A stretch of 64,000 nt of DNA, taken from positions 3,693,001-3,757,000 of the forward strand of contig NZ_CP041405.1 in assembly GCF_007066085.1 (NCBI RefSeq), given 5' to 3'. The position numbers and the translations under genes are program-made. Origin of the DNA: Paenibacillus thiaminolyticus (GTDB taxonomy: Bacteria; Bacillota; Bacilli; Paenibacillales; Paenibacillaceae). Under the pieces are notes generated by a model. That model had not been told where the DNA came from, made no database searches, and was given only the letters and a program-made list of their open reading frames with translations. Below, piece after piece: positions 35,962 through 44,965 of the stretch (position 1 is its first letter; each line of letters starts with the position of its first letter).

Positions 35962-36597
35962 TTATGTTTGCGGCGTTGATCCTCCCTTCCACTTCTCCTT
36001 CAATGCTGTCAAATCCTCTACGAAGAACCTTAGTAAATTAGGTCTCCTTCTTACGGCAAGCGGGTGATAGGTAAAGCTGATCGGGATACCCTGAAACTCA
36101 TACCAGCTCCCTCGCAATTCCTTGACACTGGCATTCTCCTTCTGTGGGAAGACTGCTTCCGCCACGACATTCCCAAATCCAAATAATATCACCGGCTGCT
36201 TCTGAAGGATCTGTAACTGTAGATGGGGGAGACATGCTGCTCTGGCCTGCGGCTTATTGTAAGCACGCATCGGCCGGCATTTCAGCAAATAGGTGACATA
36301 AACCGAGTTCGTATCTATACCCGCTTCCCTCATGCCGAGTTGGAGTGTTTCCCGGGTGCCGCACAAAAACGAACTTCCTTGCCGATCCTCACGGGCTCCC
36401 GGATTATCCAGGATCATCATCAGCTTGGCTTTCGGATTTCCTTCACCCCAGATGACACGAGTCCGTTGCTTAGATAGCTCGCAAAGCTCACAATGCTGAA
36501 TACCTTCGGGCGCTTGTTCTTCAGGCAAGATTACAAAGGGATGATCCATTTCCGTGTCACGCAGCTCCTTCCTTTCTTTTGTACGCAATGATTTCAT
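35962..36597 (-). CDS. Uracil-DNA glycosylase superfamily protein with variant motif
   Basis: 211 residues. Four cysteines (CELCELSKQR near the start, CGT and CRP later) match the 4Fe-4S ligand pattern of family 4/5 enzymes. The water-activating motif, usually GEAPGxxED, here reads LDNPGAREDRQGSSFLCGTRETL. The DNA-binding loop is TYHPLAVRRRPNL in place of HPSxLL. So it is a clear family member with an altered active site. Start set at 36597 (MKSLRTK); a second Met (MDHPF) 16 codons on is possible. Likely DNA repair of uracil or another lesion. Confidence 0.82.
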   Translation of the reverse strand: MKSLRTKERKELRDTEMDHPFVILPEEQAPEGIQHCELCELSKQRTRVIWGEGNPKAKLMMILDNPGAREDRQGSSFLCGTRETLQLGMREAGIDTNSVYVTYLLKCRPMRAYNKPQARAACLPHLQLQILQKQPVILFGFGNVVAEAVFPQKENASVKELRGSWYEFQGIPISFTYHPLAVRRRPNLLRFFVEDLTALKEKWKGGSTPQT

Positions 36598-36881
36598 TAT
36601 GCCCACCCAAAGCAAAAATTTGCCTTTATTTATGAGGCGGTTCACCGTAACGTCTGAAATGGCGAAAAAAAGAGACTGTTATTTATACAGCCTCAGTGAT
36701 GTGGTGGTACGTGTAAAAACCATATCAAAAATTAATGTTTACTAGACTTAATGATAATACGCCACCTTACTGTCAGTACAATCATAAGAATTGCGATAAA
36801 TCTTCTTCGACAGTCATGTATTTCCTGGGTGGGAGATAAATACAATCAATACGTTTTCTCCAGAACCCATTCCTGCCATGG
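36598..36881. other. Left edge of the AT-rich island
   Basis: No intact gene. It contains one copy of the flanking direct repeat (36639-36669) and a short hairpin-like CTGTTATTTATACAG. Confidence 0.4.
36639..36669 (+). repeat. Island-flanking direct repeat, left copy
   Basis: GGTTCACCGTAACG, eight variable bases, GGCGAAAAA. The same 14-N8-9 pattern recurs in the same orientation at 49890-49920, 13.25 kb away on the other side of the biosynthetic cluster. Confidence 0.6.
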
Positions 36882-37270
36882 TTAAGACCAGGTAAATTCC
36901 CCCTTGAGCCCATTTGTCTTTAACAACGGTTCAAGCCGCTCCTCCATGATTTTGCTGTTAGTTCCGCCGCCGAAGGATGGGGTATACCACTTAGGAACAA
37001 TGAGTGATGGATAGGTTCTCCTATTAATAAATCCACTTTCCTTCATAAGTTTGTCAGGCGTGTCCACACGAGCAAAATCAATATATTCGGCATCGTGTTT
37101 CACTAGCAATTCCAAGAAGCCATCCAAACACCCACTTAGTGCATCATGAGCTCCAAAATAATCAACAATTCGAATACATGTAGCAGATTCGTTCGCCACA
37201 ATAAAATGCCTACAATGTCAGACGCTTCATTGCAAACTTTGGTTGCTTGATAGTGGTAGAGGGGATGGTG
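36882..37270 (-). pseudogene. Decayed GNAT-like gene, paralogue of the one at 48.5 kb
   Basis: The open part (105 codons, GTG at 37199) reads ATCIRIVDYFGAHDALSGCL and AEYIDFARVDTPDKLMKESGF, which aligns with AKILRIVEFISKNQDASITL and LFADFYCTTDMFNFGLESVGF of the intact gene at 48485-49609. Upstream, in another frame, HPLYHYQATKVCNEASDIVG then ILLWRTN continues the alignment (HPTFEYLVYTVQD...YEGLLVARVE). So the gene has lost its N-terminal two thirds and has a frameshift near 37200. Confidence 0.7.
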
Positions 37271-37406
37271 AAAATACGATCCGTTTTCCAATACATGTTA
37301 ATCAATGCGACTACATCGTTGATTCAATCGACGGGGCAAATTTCAAATGTATTCTATCCTCAAGTTAAGGCAAGTACCTTGTGAATTGTGATTGACTCAT
37401 AGGTCC

Positions 37407-37613
37407 TTAACCCATATAATTGAGAATATCTTGAACAGTTGTAAATGAGCGGATCGCATCACCCGACAGAGGTTTCTTGCATTCTTCCTCCATTATTACG
37501 ATTAAATACAAGTTTGCCAGGAAGCCCCAACTCTCAATAGCATCCATCTGCGTCTCGGCCCGAATTGTTCCCGCTTCCACTTCAAGTAGTTGCGTAAACG
37601 AATATTGGATCAT
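37407..37613 (-). pseudogene. Acyl carrier protein without its phosphopantetheine serine
   Basis: 68 codons. LLEVEAGTIRAETQMDAIES and SFTTVQDILNYMG match carrier proteins and resemble ACP1 of this cluster (LLEDMLDLDPGSLEVTTSLE, FKTVQDIINIME). At the attachment site ACP1 has W-D-S-V-A; this one has W-G-F-L-A, so Asp and the modified Ser are both gone (G30, F31). It cannot be pantetheinylated at the usual position. The start also lacks a good ribosome site. Likely a dead duplicate, next to the dead GNAT-like copy. Confidence 0.7.
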
Positions 37614-37857
37614 GCTCCGAGGCCTACACCGTAGAAGAATTTCAAGGGATTCATTTTAATAAGTACTGGTATATACCGCTAAAGCAATGTGTGTGATTAA
37701 ATACCCCACTTTTTCGTATTTACAACAGCCTCAACTCTGCGCTTTACCACTATTCGTGATGGTTCACCGTAGCACCCTAACTGCAAACTCATTAGCTCCT
37801 CAATTTTCAGTGGCGTTTTGTGGAAGAACAGCATGAAGAACTGAAAACGAATACTAG

Positions 37858-38532
37858 TTACTCGATTGAAAATTCATGAATGTAGCCTGCTTCCCCATGT
37901 CCGGGAAATATAACAGAATCTATAGGTAAGGATTTCAAAAACGGCAACGTGATTTCTGCATATTTTTTTTTGCTTCCTCCAGGTAACCTTGTAATGGTTT
38001 GTTTCCCTTTTATAAGGCTATCGCCAGTAAATACAAATATATCATCTATTAAAATACATACACTTCCATCAGAGTGCCCCGGTGAATGAATAATTTCGAT
38101 TTTGTGATTTTCCCAGTTAAAACACTTATAATCATTAAAAGTCTCATCCGCTTTACAGCTATATGGTTGGATATTTTCCCCTGATATTTTGGTCTCGGAT
38201 GAGTAAAAAAATAAAAGTGCATCAAAATAGGCAGAAGCATTGCGTCTAGGATCAGACAAATTTTGTGCACATTGATCTATAGCAATTACCTTACCGTTAA
38301 AATTCCCCCTCACCCAGTTAACCCCAGATATATGATCATAGTGTTCGTGTGTGAGCAATACGATTACGTCTATAATGTTTTTATCCTTCAACAACTGTAA
38401 TGCATCAGTATTCACGCAAGGGTCTATAATGAGGGCCTTATCATTTGAAATCAGAAGATACATTCTTGAGTCTATAAGATCAAATGAGAAACTATACAGT
38501 TCACAATCAATAATCTGAAATAAGCATTTCAC
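37858..38532 (-). CDS. Metallo-beta-lactamase-fold hydrolase of the cluster
   Basis: 224 residues. LLTHEHYDHISG is the HxHxDH zinc motif; HSPGHSDGSVCI, FTGDSLIKGKQ and the terminal FPGHGE supply the remaining ligands, as in glyoxalase II-type enzymes. Its GTG start overlaps the end of the KAS III-c gene by 26 bases, making it the last gene of the operon. A thioesterase that frees the product or edits carriers is the natural guess; the sequence shows only a hydrolase. Confidence 0.9.
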   Translation of the reverse strand: MKCLFQIIDCELYSFSFDLIDSRMYLLISNDKALIIDPCVNTDALQLLKDKNIIDVIVLLTHEHYDHISGVNWVRGNFNGKVIAIDQCAQNLSDPRRNASAYFDALLFFYSSETKISGENIQPYSCKADETFNDYKCFNWENHKIEIIHSPGHSDGSVCILIDDIFVFTGDSLIKGKQTITRLPGGSKKKYAEITLPFLKSLPIDSVIFPGHGEAGYIHEFSIE

Positions 38533-39580
38533 AATAATTCATTCTCCCTAGCTCAATAGTCATTGCTCCCCAGGTTAAACCAGACCCAAATGCAGACAAG
38601 CAACATTGATAGGTGTTGTCAACGACGGCTTGTCCCAAGTTATGTACGATATTTATAGGGATGGATGCACCACTGGGATTCCCAAAATTCTCAACAATAT
38701 TCATAGGAATCTTTTCATCGGGGATTTCCAGTTTATCCGCTAGTTTTTTCAGCATAAACTTATTAGGTTGGTGGAATAAAAACCAATCGATATCCTCTTT
38801 TCTTTGTTCAGCAAAATTTAGGGTTTCATCAATTAAAGCGGGGACTTCCGTCTGGACAAAAGTAAAAACTTCAGACCCTTTCATCTTCAAGTTGTCCAGA
38901 CTGCGCAAGTTCCCATCATTGTCCAGATCCCTAAGGACTGCTGTTTCTTCAGAACTTGCCAATCTTGAACCTCCGGCAGGTATGATCAATGCATCTCTGC
39001 GGCTCCCGTCATTATACATAGTAAAATGAATATCCTTCGCATTGAGATCATTCTCCACAACAGCAATCCCTGCCGCATCTCCTATTAATGGATAACTGTT
39101 TCTGTCCTTCACAGATACTTTTTTGCTTAGCGTATCTGCTGTAAATAGAATAACCTTTTTATCCCCCAAGTGTTCCAATAACATAAAGGCTTGCATCAAT
39201 CCATGTAAGAATGCAGCACAGCCCTGATTGGTATCAATGCAGATTACGTCATTCGCCAAGCCGCATTCACCGTGGATCACGTTGCTTACATGGGGCAGAA
39301 GGTAATCGGGTGTCGTCGTGACGACTATAATGCCGCCGATTTCATCCTTTTTTACAAGTTCTTTTTCCAACATATAATTTAAGCCAAAGACACAGAAATC
39401 AGAACTTGCTGTAGTCTCCTTCACGATCCGGTGTTTCTCAAACCCCATAATTTTTTTTAAACGTAGGGTCTGCTTTTCAGGAAAATTATAATTGTGGACC
39501 TCATCTTCAAACCTTATTTCGGTTTGTGGAAGTACACCCAACATACCTGTTATTTTCTTTCCCCGAAAAATGGTTTTCAT
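38507..39580 (-). CDS. Beta-ketoacyl-ACP synthase III-like enzyme (KAS III-c)
   Basis: 357 residues, FabH fold. The catalytic triad is intact: Cys121 in DTNQGCAAFLHG, His in FHQPNKFML and Asn in NFGNPSGASIP. TTTPDYLLPHVSNVIHGECG is the family core. It is clearly different from KAS III-a and -b, which resemble each other. Its ATG overlaps the ACP2 stop by four bases, so it probably works with ACP2. Expected to condense an acyl starter with malonyl-ACP, or to act as an acyl transferase. Confidence 0.93.
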   Translation of the reverse strand: MKTIFRGKKITGMLGVLPQTEIRFEDEVHNYNFPEKQTLRLKKIMGFEKHRIVKETTASSDFCVFGLNYMLEKELVKKDEIGGIIVVTTTPDYLLPHVSNVIHGECGLANDVICIDTNQGCAAFLHGLMQAFMLLEHLGDKKVILFTADTLSKKVSVKDRNSYPLIGDAAGIAVVENDLNAKDIHFTMYNDGSRRDALIIPAGGSRLASSEETAVLRDLDNDGNLRSLDNLKMKGSEVFTFVQTEVPALIDETLNFAEQRKEDIDWFLFHQPNKFMLKKLADKLEIPDEKIPMNIVENFGNPSGASIPINIVHNLGQAVVDNTYQCCLSAFGSGLTWGAMTIELGRMNYCEMLISDY

Positions 39581-39807
39581 ATCGCTCCCCCATGTTTTCG
39601 AATTACATTAGCGATGGATTCAACGCTGATGAAATTTTCAGGAACAATAGCAAGCGCATCGATAATTACATCATATTCCTCTTCAATCATAGTCACCAAA
39701 GAAATGATATCGAATGAATCCAAAACCCCATCTTCAATAACTCCCTCATTGGAGATAAAGTCATGTTCTGGATACAGTTCATTTAAGAATTCATATATTT
39801 TTTTCAT
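39577..39807 (-). CDS. Acyl carrier protein (ACP2)
   Basis: 76 residues, acidic, helical. The attachment site is GVLDSFDIISLVTMIEEEY with Ser31. It is seven bases after the formyltransferase gene and overlaps KAS III-c by four bases. Its position beside an adenylation enzyme and a formyltransferase suggests it may carry the activated amino acid, while ACP1 carries the growing acyl chain; this split is inference. Confidence 0.92.
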   Translation of the reverse strand: MKKIYEFLNELYPEHDFISNEGVIEDGVLDSFDIISLVTMIEEEYDVIIDALAIVPENFISVESIANVIRKHGGAI

Positions 39808-39814
39808 TTTCTAA

Positions 39815-40687
39815 TTACTCCATTTCTTGGTTTAAACCTATCAGTTTTATTGATTCTCCGTCTTTACTAATTAATAGGTAGTTTTCATCTTCATTGACTA
39901 TTAACTCATCTCTATTTTTACCTTGATTCAAGAACACCGTTTTATCCCAAGTATGTTTTACATTATTAATTATTACTTTTGGTTGTCCCATTCTTCGAAG
40001 AGCGCCATAATCCATAGCTCTCAAAAACGCTTTGATTTTATGGATATCCCAACTTATCTCCAAAAATCCACCATTGGGTATATCCTTGGATAAGTGTAAC
40101 TTGCCTCTTAATTCCTCATTCTGCTTATAACTACTGATTCCCCCAATTAACAAATCATTTATAATCAATTTAAACGTATCGAAGGCTATCTGGTTTTGTA
40201 ATCTTAAGAGTGATAACGATGAAAATGAATCATCCAATTGAATTTCCCTTTGAATAATGATTTCCCCTGCATCAATTCTCTCATCAACATAATGCCATGT
40301 GATTCCAGTCGTGCTGTCTTGTTCATAGATTGCCCAAGCCTCAGCATTCCTTCCAGGATGTTTGGGAAGTAATGAATTGTGGTAGTTGATGATGGACAAA
40401 CACCGATTTCCGATAACCTCCGCAGGAATGATGTAATAACACCCTATTACAAATATAAGTGTACTTTTTCTAATCGCAGCTAAATCCAGAAAAATTTCTT
40501 CCTTGGGAACATCGATATACTTAATTCCATTACTCGCTGCTAAACTTTCTAGTGTGGATATATTTGTAATGTTTGTTTCATAAATCGTCATTGGAATAGT
40601 GATATGCATCTGAAGTAAATGTAAAATACAGTTGGAAGCAAGTGAACCCGAACCCATTACCATAACTTGTTCGTAGTTAAGATTCAT
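39815..40687 (-). CDS. Formyltransferase-family enzyme (Fmt/ArnA-like)
   Basis: 290 residues. The formyl-tetrahydrofolate transferase core is intact: NYHNSLLPKHPGRNAEAWAI carries the Asn-x-His pair and the SLLP motif, and GITWHYVDERIDAGEII carries the catalytic Asp. The N-terminus (VMVMGSGSLASNCILHLL) is a Rossmann-like strand-loop. The C-terminal ~90 residues differ from tRNA formyltransferase. It overlaps the adenylation gene by 11 bases. Probably formylates an amine on the amino acid or product. Confidence 0.88.
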   Translation of the reverse strand: MNLNYEQVMVMGSGSLASNCILHLLQMHITIPMTIYETNITNISTLESLAASNGIKYIDVPKEEIFLDLAAIRKSTLIFVIGCYYIIPAEVIGNRCLSIINYHNSLLPKHPGRNAEAWAIYEQDSTTGITWHYVDERIDAGEIIIQREIQLDDSFSSLSLLRLQNQIAFDTFKLIINDLLIGGISSYKQNEELRGKLHLSKDIPNGGFLEISWDIHKIKAFLRAMDYGALRRMGQPKVIINNVKHTWDKTVFLNQGKNRDELIVNEDENYLLISKDGESIKLIGLNQEME

Positions 40688-42239
40688 GGATAAACTCCTT
40701 TAGTTTTAACCTGTCAATCTTACCGTTTGTATTCCGAGGTAATTCTCCTAATTTAATATAGATAGAAGGTATCATATACTTGGGCAAAACGGTTCCAATC
40801 CGTCTTCTCATATCAGCAACTGAAAGTTCTTGTTCGGATTCATAGTAAAAAATAATCTCTTTCTTTTCGAAGTTATATACAATACAACCATTTTCCACTA
40901 ATTTTAACGTGTTTATAATCACATGTTCAATTTCGCCAAGTTCAATTCGATATCCGGAATGCTTAATGATGGAGTCCTTTCGTCCCTTAAAGATGAGTTC
41001 GCCTCTATCATTTTCTAAAACAATATCCCCAGTTCGATAGATGATTTCAGGATAAGAATGATTTAACGGGTTTTGAACAAAAGCCACAGCCGTCTTTTCC
41101 GGATTATTATAGTATCCCATAGCTAAGGAGGTCCCTCTAACACACAACTCTCCTTCTTCATTCACACCGCACAGCTTATTTTCTTCGTTCAGGATAAAAA
41201 CATCGGTATTCTTGCAGGTAACCCCAATGGGAATCGGTTCATCATCGGATAATTCTCGATCCACAATATAATAAGTGCAATCCAGCGTGATCTCGATGGG
41301 GCCGTACAAGTTGATGAATCTTGCTTGTTTTAAATGCTTCTGCCAATAATTGAATTGTTTTGTAGGAAATACTTCACCCGCAAACCAAACTGATCTTAAA
41401 GAAGGCAATGAAATTCTGGACAATAGATCCATGTTTGCAATATTGACCATGATCGTGGGCACCCAGAAAATATACGTTGCCTTATGTTCCTGCAGTAATT
41501 GTAATAAACGAGCCGGGAATGCCGATAATCCGTCAGGCAAAATCAGGATTGTACTTCCAAGTGCCATTAACATGCACAATTCAAAGCTGTAAATATCAAA
41601 AACGCTGGGAGACAAACTTCCGATAACTTCGCCATCACTAATTCCTGTCGTATGGATCGCCCACTCTGTAAAATCGATAAAGCTTCTGTGATTCAATACC
41701 ACACCCTTCGGCACGCCCGTCGATCCGGAAGTATTGATAATGCACAACGGATCGGTATCTATGATTTTCCCCAATATACCATCAAGCACATCTTGTGAAT
41801 AAGTTTCGTTTCTAAGATCAATCTGGTCCATGTTCAGCACCTTCTCGCTGGGCCAGATACCCTCAAGCTTAGGCATAAATTTGTTATTGGTTATAATCAA
41901 TTCCGGTTCAATTAACTTAATAATGTTGCTGATTCTTTGAACGGGCGTTTTCGTATCCAAGTTCATATATGCATTTCCGGAGAATATAATCGATATATTC
42001 GCTACAATCGTTTCTATTTGCTTGTCCAATAATACGGCCACCGGTTTGCGAATAATTCCGTTGACTTTTCGGTTTATGATCCCACTCAATTTTTTCGCAT
42101 CCTCTGATAAATCAAGGAAGGAAATATTTCGATCTCCGTCGATAACAGCAGTTCTAGCCGGAACCCTTTCGGATGTAACCTTTAGGTAATCTAATAAGTT
42201 CGTATGCAAAATAGGAGCTCCTTTTTTCATAATACTCAA
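40677..42239 (-). CDS. Stand-alone amino-acid adenylation enzyme (DltA-like A domain)
   Basis: 520 residues, one A domain with no carrier or condensation domain. Core motifs: IINTSGSTGVPKGVVLNHRS (A3), FDIYSFEL (A4; its Asp normally binds the substrate alpha-amino group), NLYGPIEITLDCTYYIVDRE (A5), GELCVRGTSLAMGY, YRTGDIV (A7), FKGRKDSIIKHSGYRIELGEIE (A8) and NTNGKIDR with the catalytic Lys (A10). So it activates an amino acid and loads it on a separate carrier, probably ACP2 or ACP1. By eye the pocket code reads about D-I-F-F-W-A-L-L-D-K, which I cannot assign. TTG or the ATG three codons on may be the start; no strong ribosome site is seen. Confidence 0.92.
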   Translation of the reverse strand: MSIMKKGAPILHTNLLDYLKVTSERVPARTAVIDGDRNISFLDLSEDAKKLSGIINRKVNGIIRKPVAVLLDKQIETIVANISIIFSGNAYMNLDTKTPVQRISNIIKLIEPELIITNNKFMPKLEGIWPSEKVLNMDQIDLRNETYSQDVLDGILGKIIDTDPLCIINTSGSTGVPKGVVLNHRSFIDFTEWAIHTTGISDGEVIGSLSPSVFDIYSFELCMLMALGSTILILPDGLSAFPARLLQLLQEHKATYIFWVPTIMVNIANMDLLSRISLPSLRSVWFAGEVFPTKQFNYWQKHLKQARFINLYGPIEITLDCTYYIVDRELSDDEPIPIGVTCKNTDVFILNEENKLCGVNEEGELCVRGTSLAMGYYNNPEKTAVAFVQNPLNHSYPEIIYRTGDIVLENDRGELIFKGRKDSIIKHSGYRIELGEIEHVIINTLKLVENGCIVYNFEKKEIIFYYESEQELSVADMRRRIGTVLPKYMIPSIYIKLGELPRNTNGKIDRLKLKEFIHES

Positions 42240-42261
42240 CCATTAAGGAGGAGACATATCA

Positions 42262-43122
42262 TTAGCAAGAAACTATTCTTTCTCCATTTTTACCTTTTAT
42301 ATATTCATGAACTAGATCTTCTGCTGTAAAAGGCTGCTCTAAAAAGTAATGGATATCATTTTCTAATTTTTTTCGAATCTCTCGATAAGCATCCTCTTTT
42401 GAAATACAAGTAATAGGCTTATTACCAATATGGGTCTTTTGTAAGAAACCATTTTCAAATAAATAATCCCCAAAATAATATGAACATGCTGGCTTTACAC
42501 CAGCACACCCAGCATACAATATATAGTCATCCTCATATTGGTTTCCTTCTGCATCAATTATTGTTCCACTAAAATGCATATCAAAACGATAAGGAACTCT
42601 CATTATATCTTCAACATAATGAATGTAAGTAAAGCATTCGCCTATTTCCGCACCCAAAAAGAGAAACTTCACATTTTCTTGTTGATGTAGAATATCATAA
42701 CCACTATTTTTACCGAGTGAGCTTTTTCCGACCTTTTCAAACATATTTGCTTTGTCTCCAACGGCTATCATCGACAAAATTGGATCAATAGATCGTACTA
42801 CTCCCGGCTGATTCCTAATATATTCATTTAATGCTCCCATTGATGTTCTGCTATTTTTCACATCATATATTTCTTTGTTGCAGAAACTAAAGGTAAACGC
42901 AGGAAATACCAGCGTTCCAACATTTAATTCTTGCAATATTTCATATAAATAACCCAAATATTTCTTTCTCTTCAACTCCGGATTTAAAGTGCCAAATGCA
43001 ACGTCCGTATGTACAAATAAGGTATCGCATTCATGAGCTCCTACTTCTTTCAGCTTATCTAAAATATCCTTCGTGGTATACCAAATTCCATTACTATCTT
43101 TAAATAGTCTCACATCATTCAT
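42262..43122 (-). CDS. AAC(3)-family N-acyltransferase (Antibiotic_NAT fold)
   Basis: 286 residues. DTLFVHTDVAFG, GTLVFPAFTFSFC, RSIDPILSMIAVGDKA, FLFLGAEIGECFTYIHYVED and VPYRF follow the AAC(3) order, with the conserved His-x-x-Glu in TYIHYVED. Such enzymes acylate amines, and relatives in natural-product and polysaccharide clusters use longer acyl thioesters. Its start overlaps the SDR-c stop by four bases. In this cluster it is the likely step that joins the finished acyl chain to an amine. It need not confer antibiotic resistance. Confidence 0.9.
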   Translation of the reverse strand: MNDVRLFKDSNGIWYTTKDILDKLKEVGAHECDTLFVHTDVAFGTLNPELKRKKYLGYLYEILQELNVGTLVFPAFTFSFCNKEIYDVKNSRTSMGALNEYIRNQPGVVRSIDPILSMIAVGDKANMFEKVGKSSLGKNSGYDILHQQENVKFLFLGAEIGECFTYIHYVEDIMRVPYRFDMHFSGTIIDAEGNQYEDDYILYAGCAGVKPACSYYFGDYLFENGFLQKTHIGNKPITCISKEDAYREIRKKLENDIHYFLEQPFTAEDLVHEYIKGKNGERIVSC

Positions 43123-43883
43123 AGTAGGCCTCCATCCGCATACATATTTCTTCCTGTGATGAATCTAGCCATATCGCTCAATAAAAATGCGCATACACTT
43201 GCAATATCATCAGGCTTACCCAAGCCGAGCAAGGATTGTTCGATAACTTTATTAAAATTTTCTTCGTTAGCATACTCTTTAAGTGTTTCTTGTACCATCT
43301 CCGTCATAATATTGCCTGCAATAATTCCATTGATTCGTATTTCTTTTTTAGCTAATTCGAATGCCAGGCTTGTTACAGCAGCATTCATTGCGGCCTTGGA
43401 AGCAATATATCCAGTCTCATATGCGCGCGGTTGTACAGATAATATGGAAGAGATACAGACGATACTTCCTCCGCTTGAATATTTCTTTTTAACATATTGC
43501 CTAACAAGCTCAATAAACGGAAAAAAATTCGTTTCCATCACATCAGATAAGCGTTTTTTATTAAGACTCTGTAAAGGCATTACATAGGGAATCCCCGCAC
43601 AATGAACCATCCCGTTCAATTTTATTCCGTCTTGAACCATTTGATCGAAAAATGGACTCAATTCTTCTTCTTTTGATAGATCTAAAGAAAGAATCTGATG
43701 ATTTCTCCCCACAAGCTGGAGCATGGTCTCATTTAATCGCTCTTCATTGCGGCCACTCAGTATAATTTGTGCACCTAGCTTTGATAAGTAAATGGCAGTT
43801 GCTCTTCCAATTCCAGACGAGGCACCGGTAACAAGTATCTTTCTCCCCGCAAAATCAAGAGGGTTAAAATTACTGTTCTCCAT
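43119..43883 (-). CDS. Short-chain dehydrogenase/reductase, FabG-like (SDR-c)
   Basis: 254 residues. Nucleotide loop TGASSGIGRATAIYLS, NADP-type ISGRN-like region (ILSGRNEERL), catalytic GYIASKAAMN, and C-terminal LSDMARFITGRNMYADGGL. Start at ATG 43883 with GGAGG just upstream, inside the end of the KAS III-b gene (14-base overlap). It is thus paired with KAS III-b and should reduce the beta-keto group that KAS III-b makes. Confidence 0.94.
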   Translation of the reverse strand: MENSNFNPLDFAGRKILVTGASSGIGRATAIYLSKLGAQIILSGRNEERLNETMLQLVGRNHQILSLDLSKEEELSPFFDQMVQDGIKLNGMVHCAGIPYVMPLQSLNKKRLSDVMETNFFPFIELVRQYVKKKYSSGGSIVCISSILSVQPRAYETGYIASKAAMNAAVTSLAFELAKKEIRINGIIAGNIMTEMVQETLKEYANEENFNKVIEQSLLGLGKPDDIASVCAFLLSDMARFITGRNMYADGGLL

Positions 43884-44928
43884 AATACGCCTCCTCAAAG
43901 TAACTATCAGAATAAACCATTGGAAGTACGTCCTTGGTTTCAACTTCGAAAGATACAACACCCCAAGAAAGCCCAATACCAAAGCCGGATGTGATTAATT
44001 TCAGCTTATCCGCGACAGCTTCTCTGCTGCATAAATTAACAATCGTAATCGGAATGCTTGCGCCATTTGTATTACCGTATCTGTCAATTGAAATCGGCAG
44101 CTTCGATTGATCGACCTTCAATTTTTTCCGAATATGGTTCAACATAAATAAATTGGCTTGATGTAAAACACAGTAATCATAATCATCCATAGACCCGTCA
44201 AATGTCTTGAAATACTCATCAAATGCCTGTGGTACTTCTGTAATCGTAAATTCAAAAACTGCCGCCCCATCCATTTCCGGCTTTGTAATTTCCCAATAGG
44301 ATTCATTATCCTTAAGCGGCCTTCTAGTATTTCCTCCCGGTGTGATTAAAGCGGTGTATCCTTCACCATTTGAATGTAACAGGGAACGGACAGTTGTATT
44401 GCCTCTTTCAAGAAGAGTGGCAGAACCTGCATCTCCAAACAACATCTCATCTTTAATATTGGTTTCCTTGTTTTTTCTTAGGATATCCCCTGTCAGTAAA
44501 AGAATGCGATTTACAGCACCGCTTTGTATAAGACTTGAAGACAAAAACATTCCATAAACGTATCCGGAACAGCCTAAGTTAACATCAAAGGATAAACAAT
44601 TTTTCGATAACCCAAGACGTTTATGCAAAACATGCGAAGTAGCAGGTTGAATATAGTCTGGAGTTTGTGATATAAAAATAATCGCATCTATACTTTCTGC
44701 TGAATATCCCTTATGGGCTAAAAGATTTTTTGCGGCTTCATAACATAAATCTGAGGTTGTTTGTTTCTCGTGAGTGACATGCCTATGTACAACTCCAGTG
44801 TTTTTAATAAACTTTTTAACGTCCTCTTCGCCTAATACTTCTGCATAATTGTTATTGTCCATTTGTTTGGATGGAACAGCACAAGCAATTCCGCTTACTA
44901 AGATATGATTAAACAATGCGCTTGGCAT
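43870..44928 (-). CDS. Beta-ketoacyl-ACP synthase III-like enzyme (KAS III-b)
   Basis: 352 residues. Cys120 in DVNLGCSGYVYG, His in LHQANLFML and Asn in YGNTNGASIP complete the triad. Very similar to KAS III-a throughout (for example PATSHV(L/I)HKRLGLSKNC and the end SDxYxEEAYxG), so the two arose by duplication. AAAGGGGGA precedes the ATG. Its 3' end overlaps SDR-c. Confidence 0.94.
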   Translation of the reverse strand: MPSALFNHILVSGIACAVPSKQMDNNNYAEVLGEEDVKKFIKNTGVVHRHVTHEKQTTSDLCYEAAKNLLAHKGYSAESIDAIIFISQTPDYIQPATSHVLHKRLGLSKNCLSFDVNLGCSGYVYGMFLSSSLIQSGAVNRILLLTGDILRKNKETNIKDEMLFGDAGSATLLERGNTTVRSLLHSNGEGYTALITPGGNTRRPLKDNESYWEITKPEMDGAAVFEFTITEVPQAFDEYFKTFDGSMDDYDYCVLHQANLFMLNHIRKKLKVDQSKLPISIDRYGNTNGASIPITIVNLCSREAVADKLKLITSGFGIGLSWGVVSFEVETKDVLPMVYSDSYFEEAYYGEQ

Positions 44929-44965
44929 TGTGACTTTCCCCCTTTCACCTTACAATAGAAGCTAC

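Noticed and set aside
37761..37771. Third copy of the island-flanking repeat
   Set aside because: Only GGTTCACCGTA matches; the second block GGCGAAAAA is absent, so it may be chance.
42262..43122. Aminoglycoside resistance gene
   Set aside because: The fold is AAC(3)-like, but its place in a biosynthetic operon and divergence argue for an acyltransferase of the pathway.
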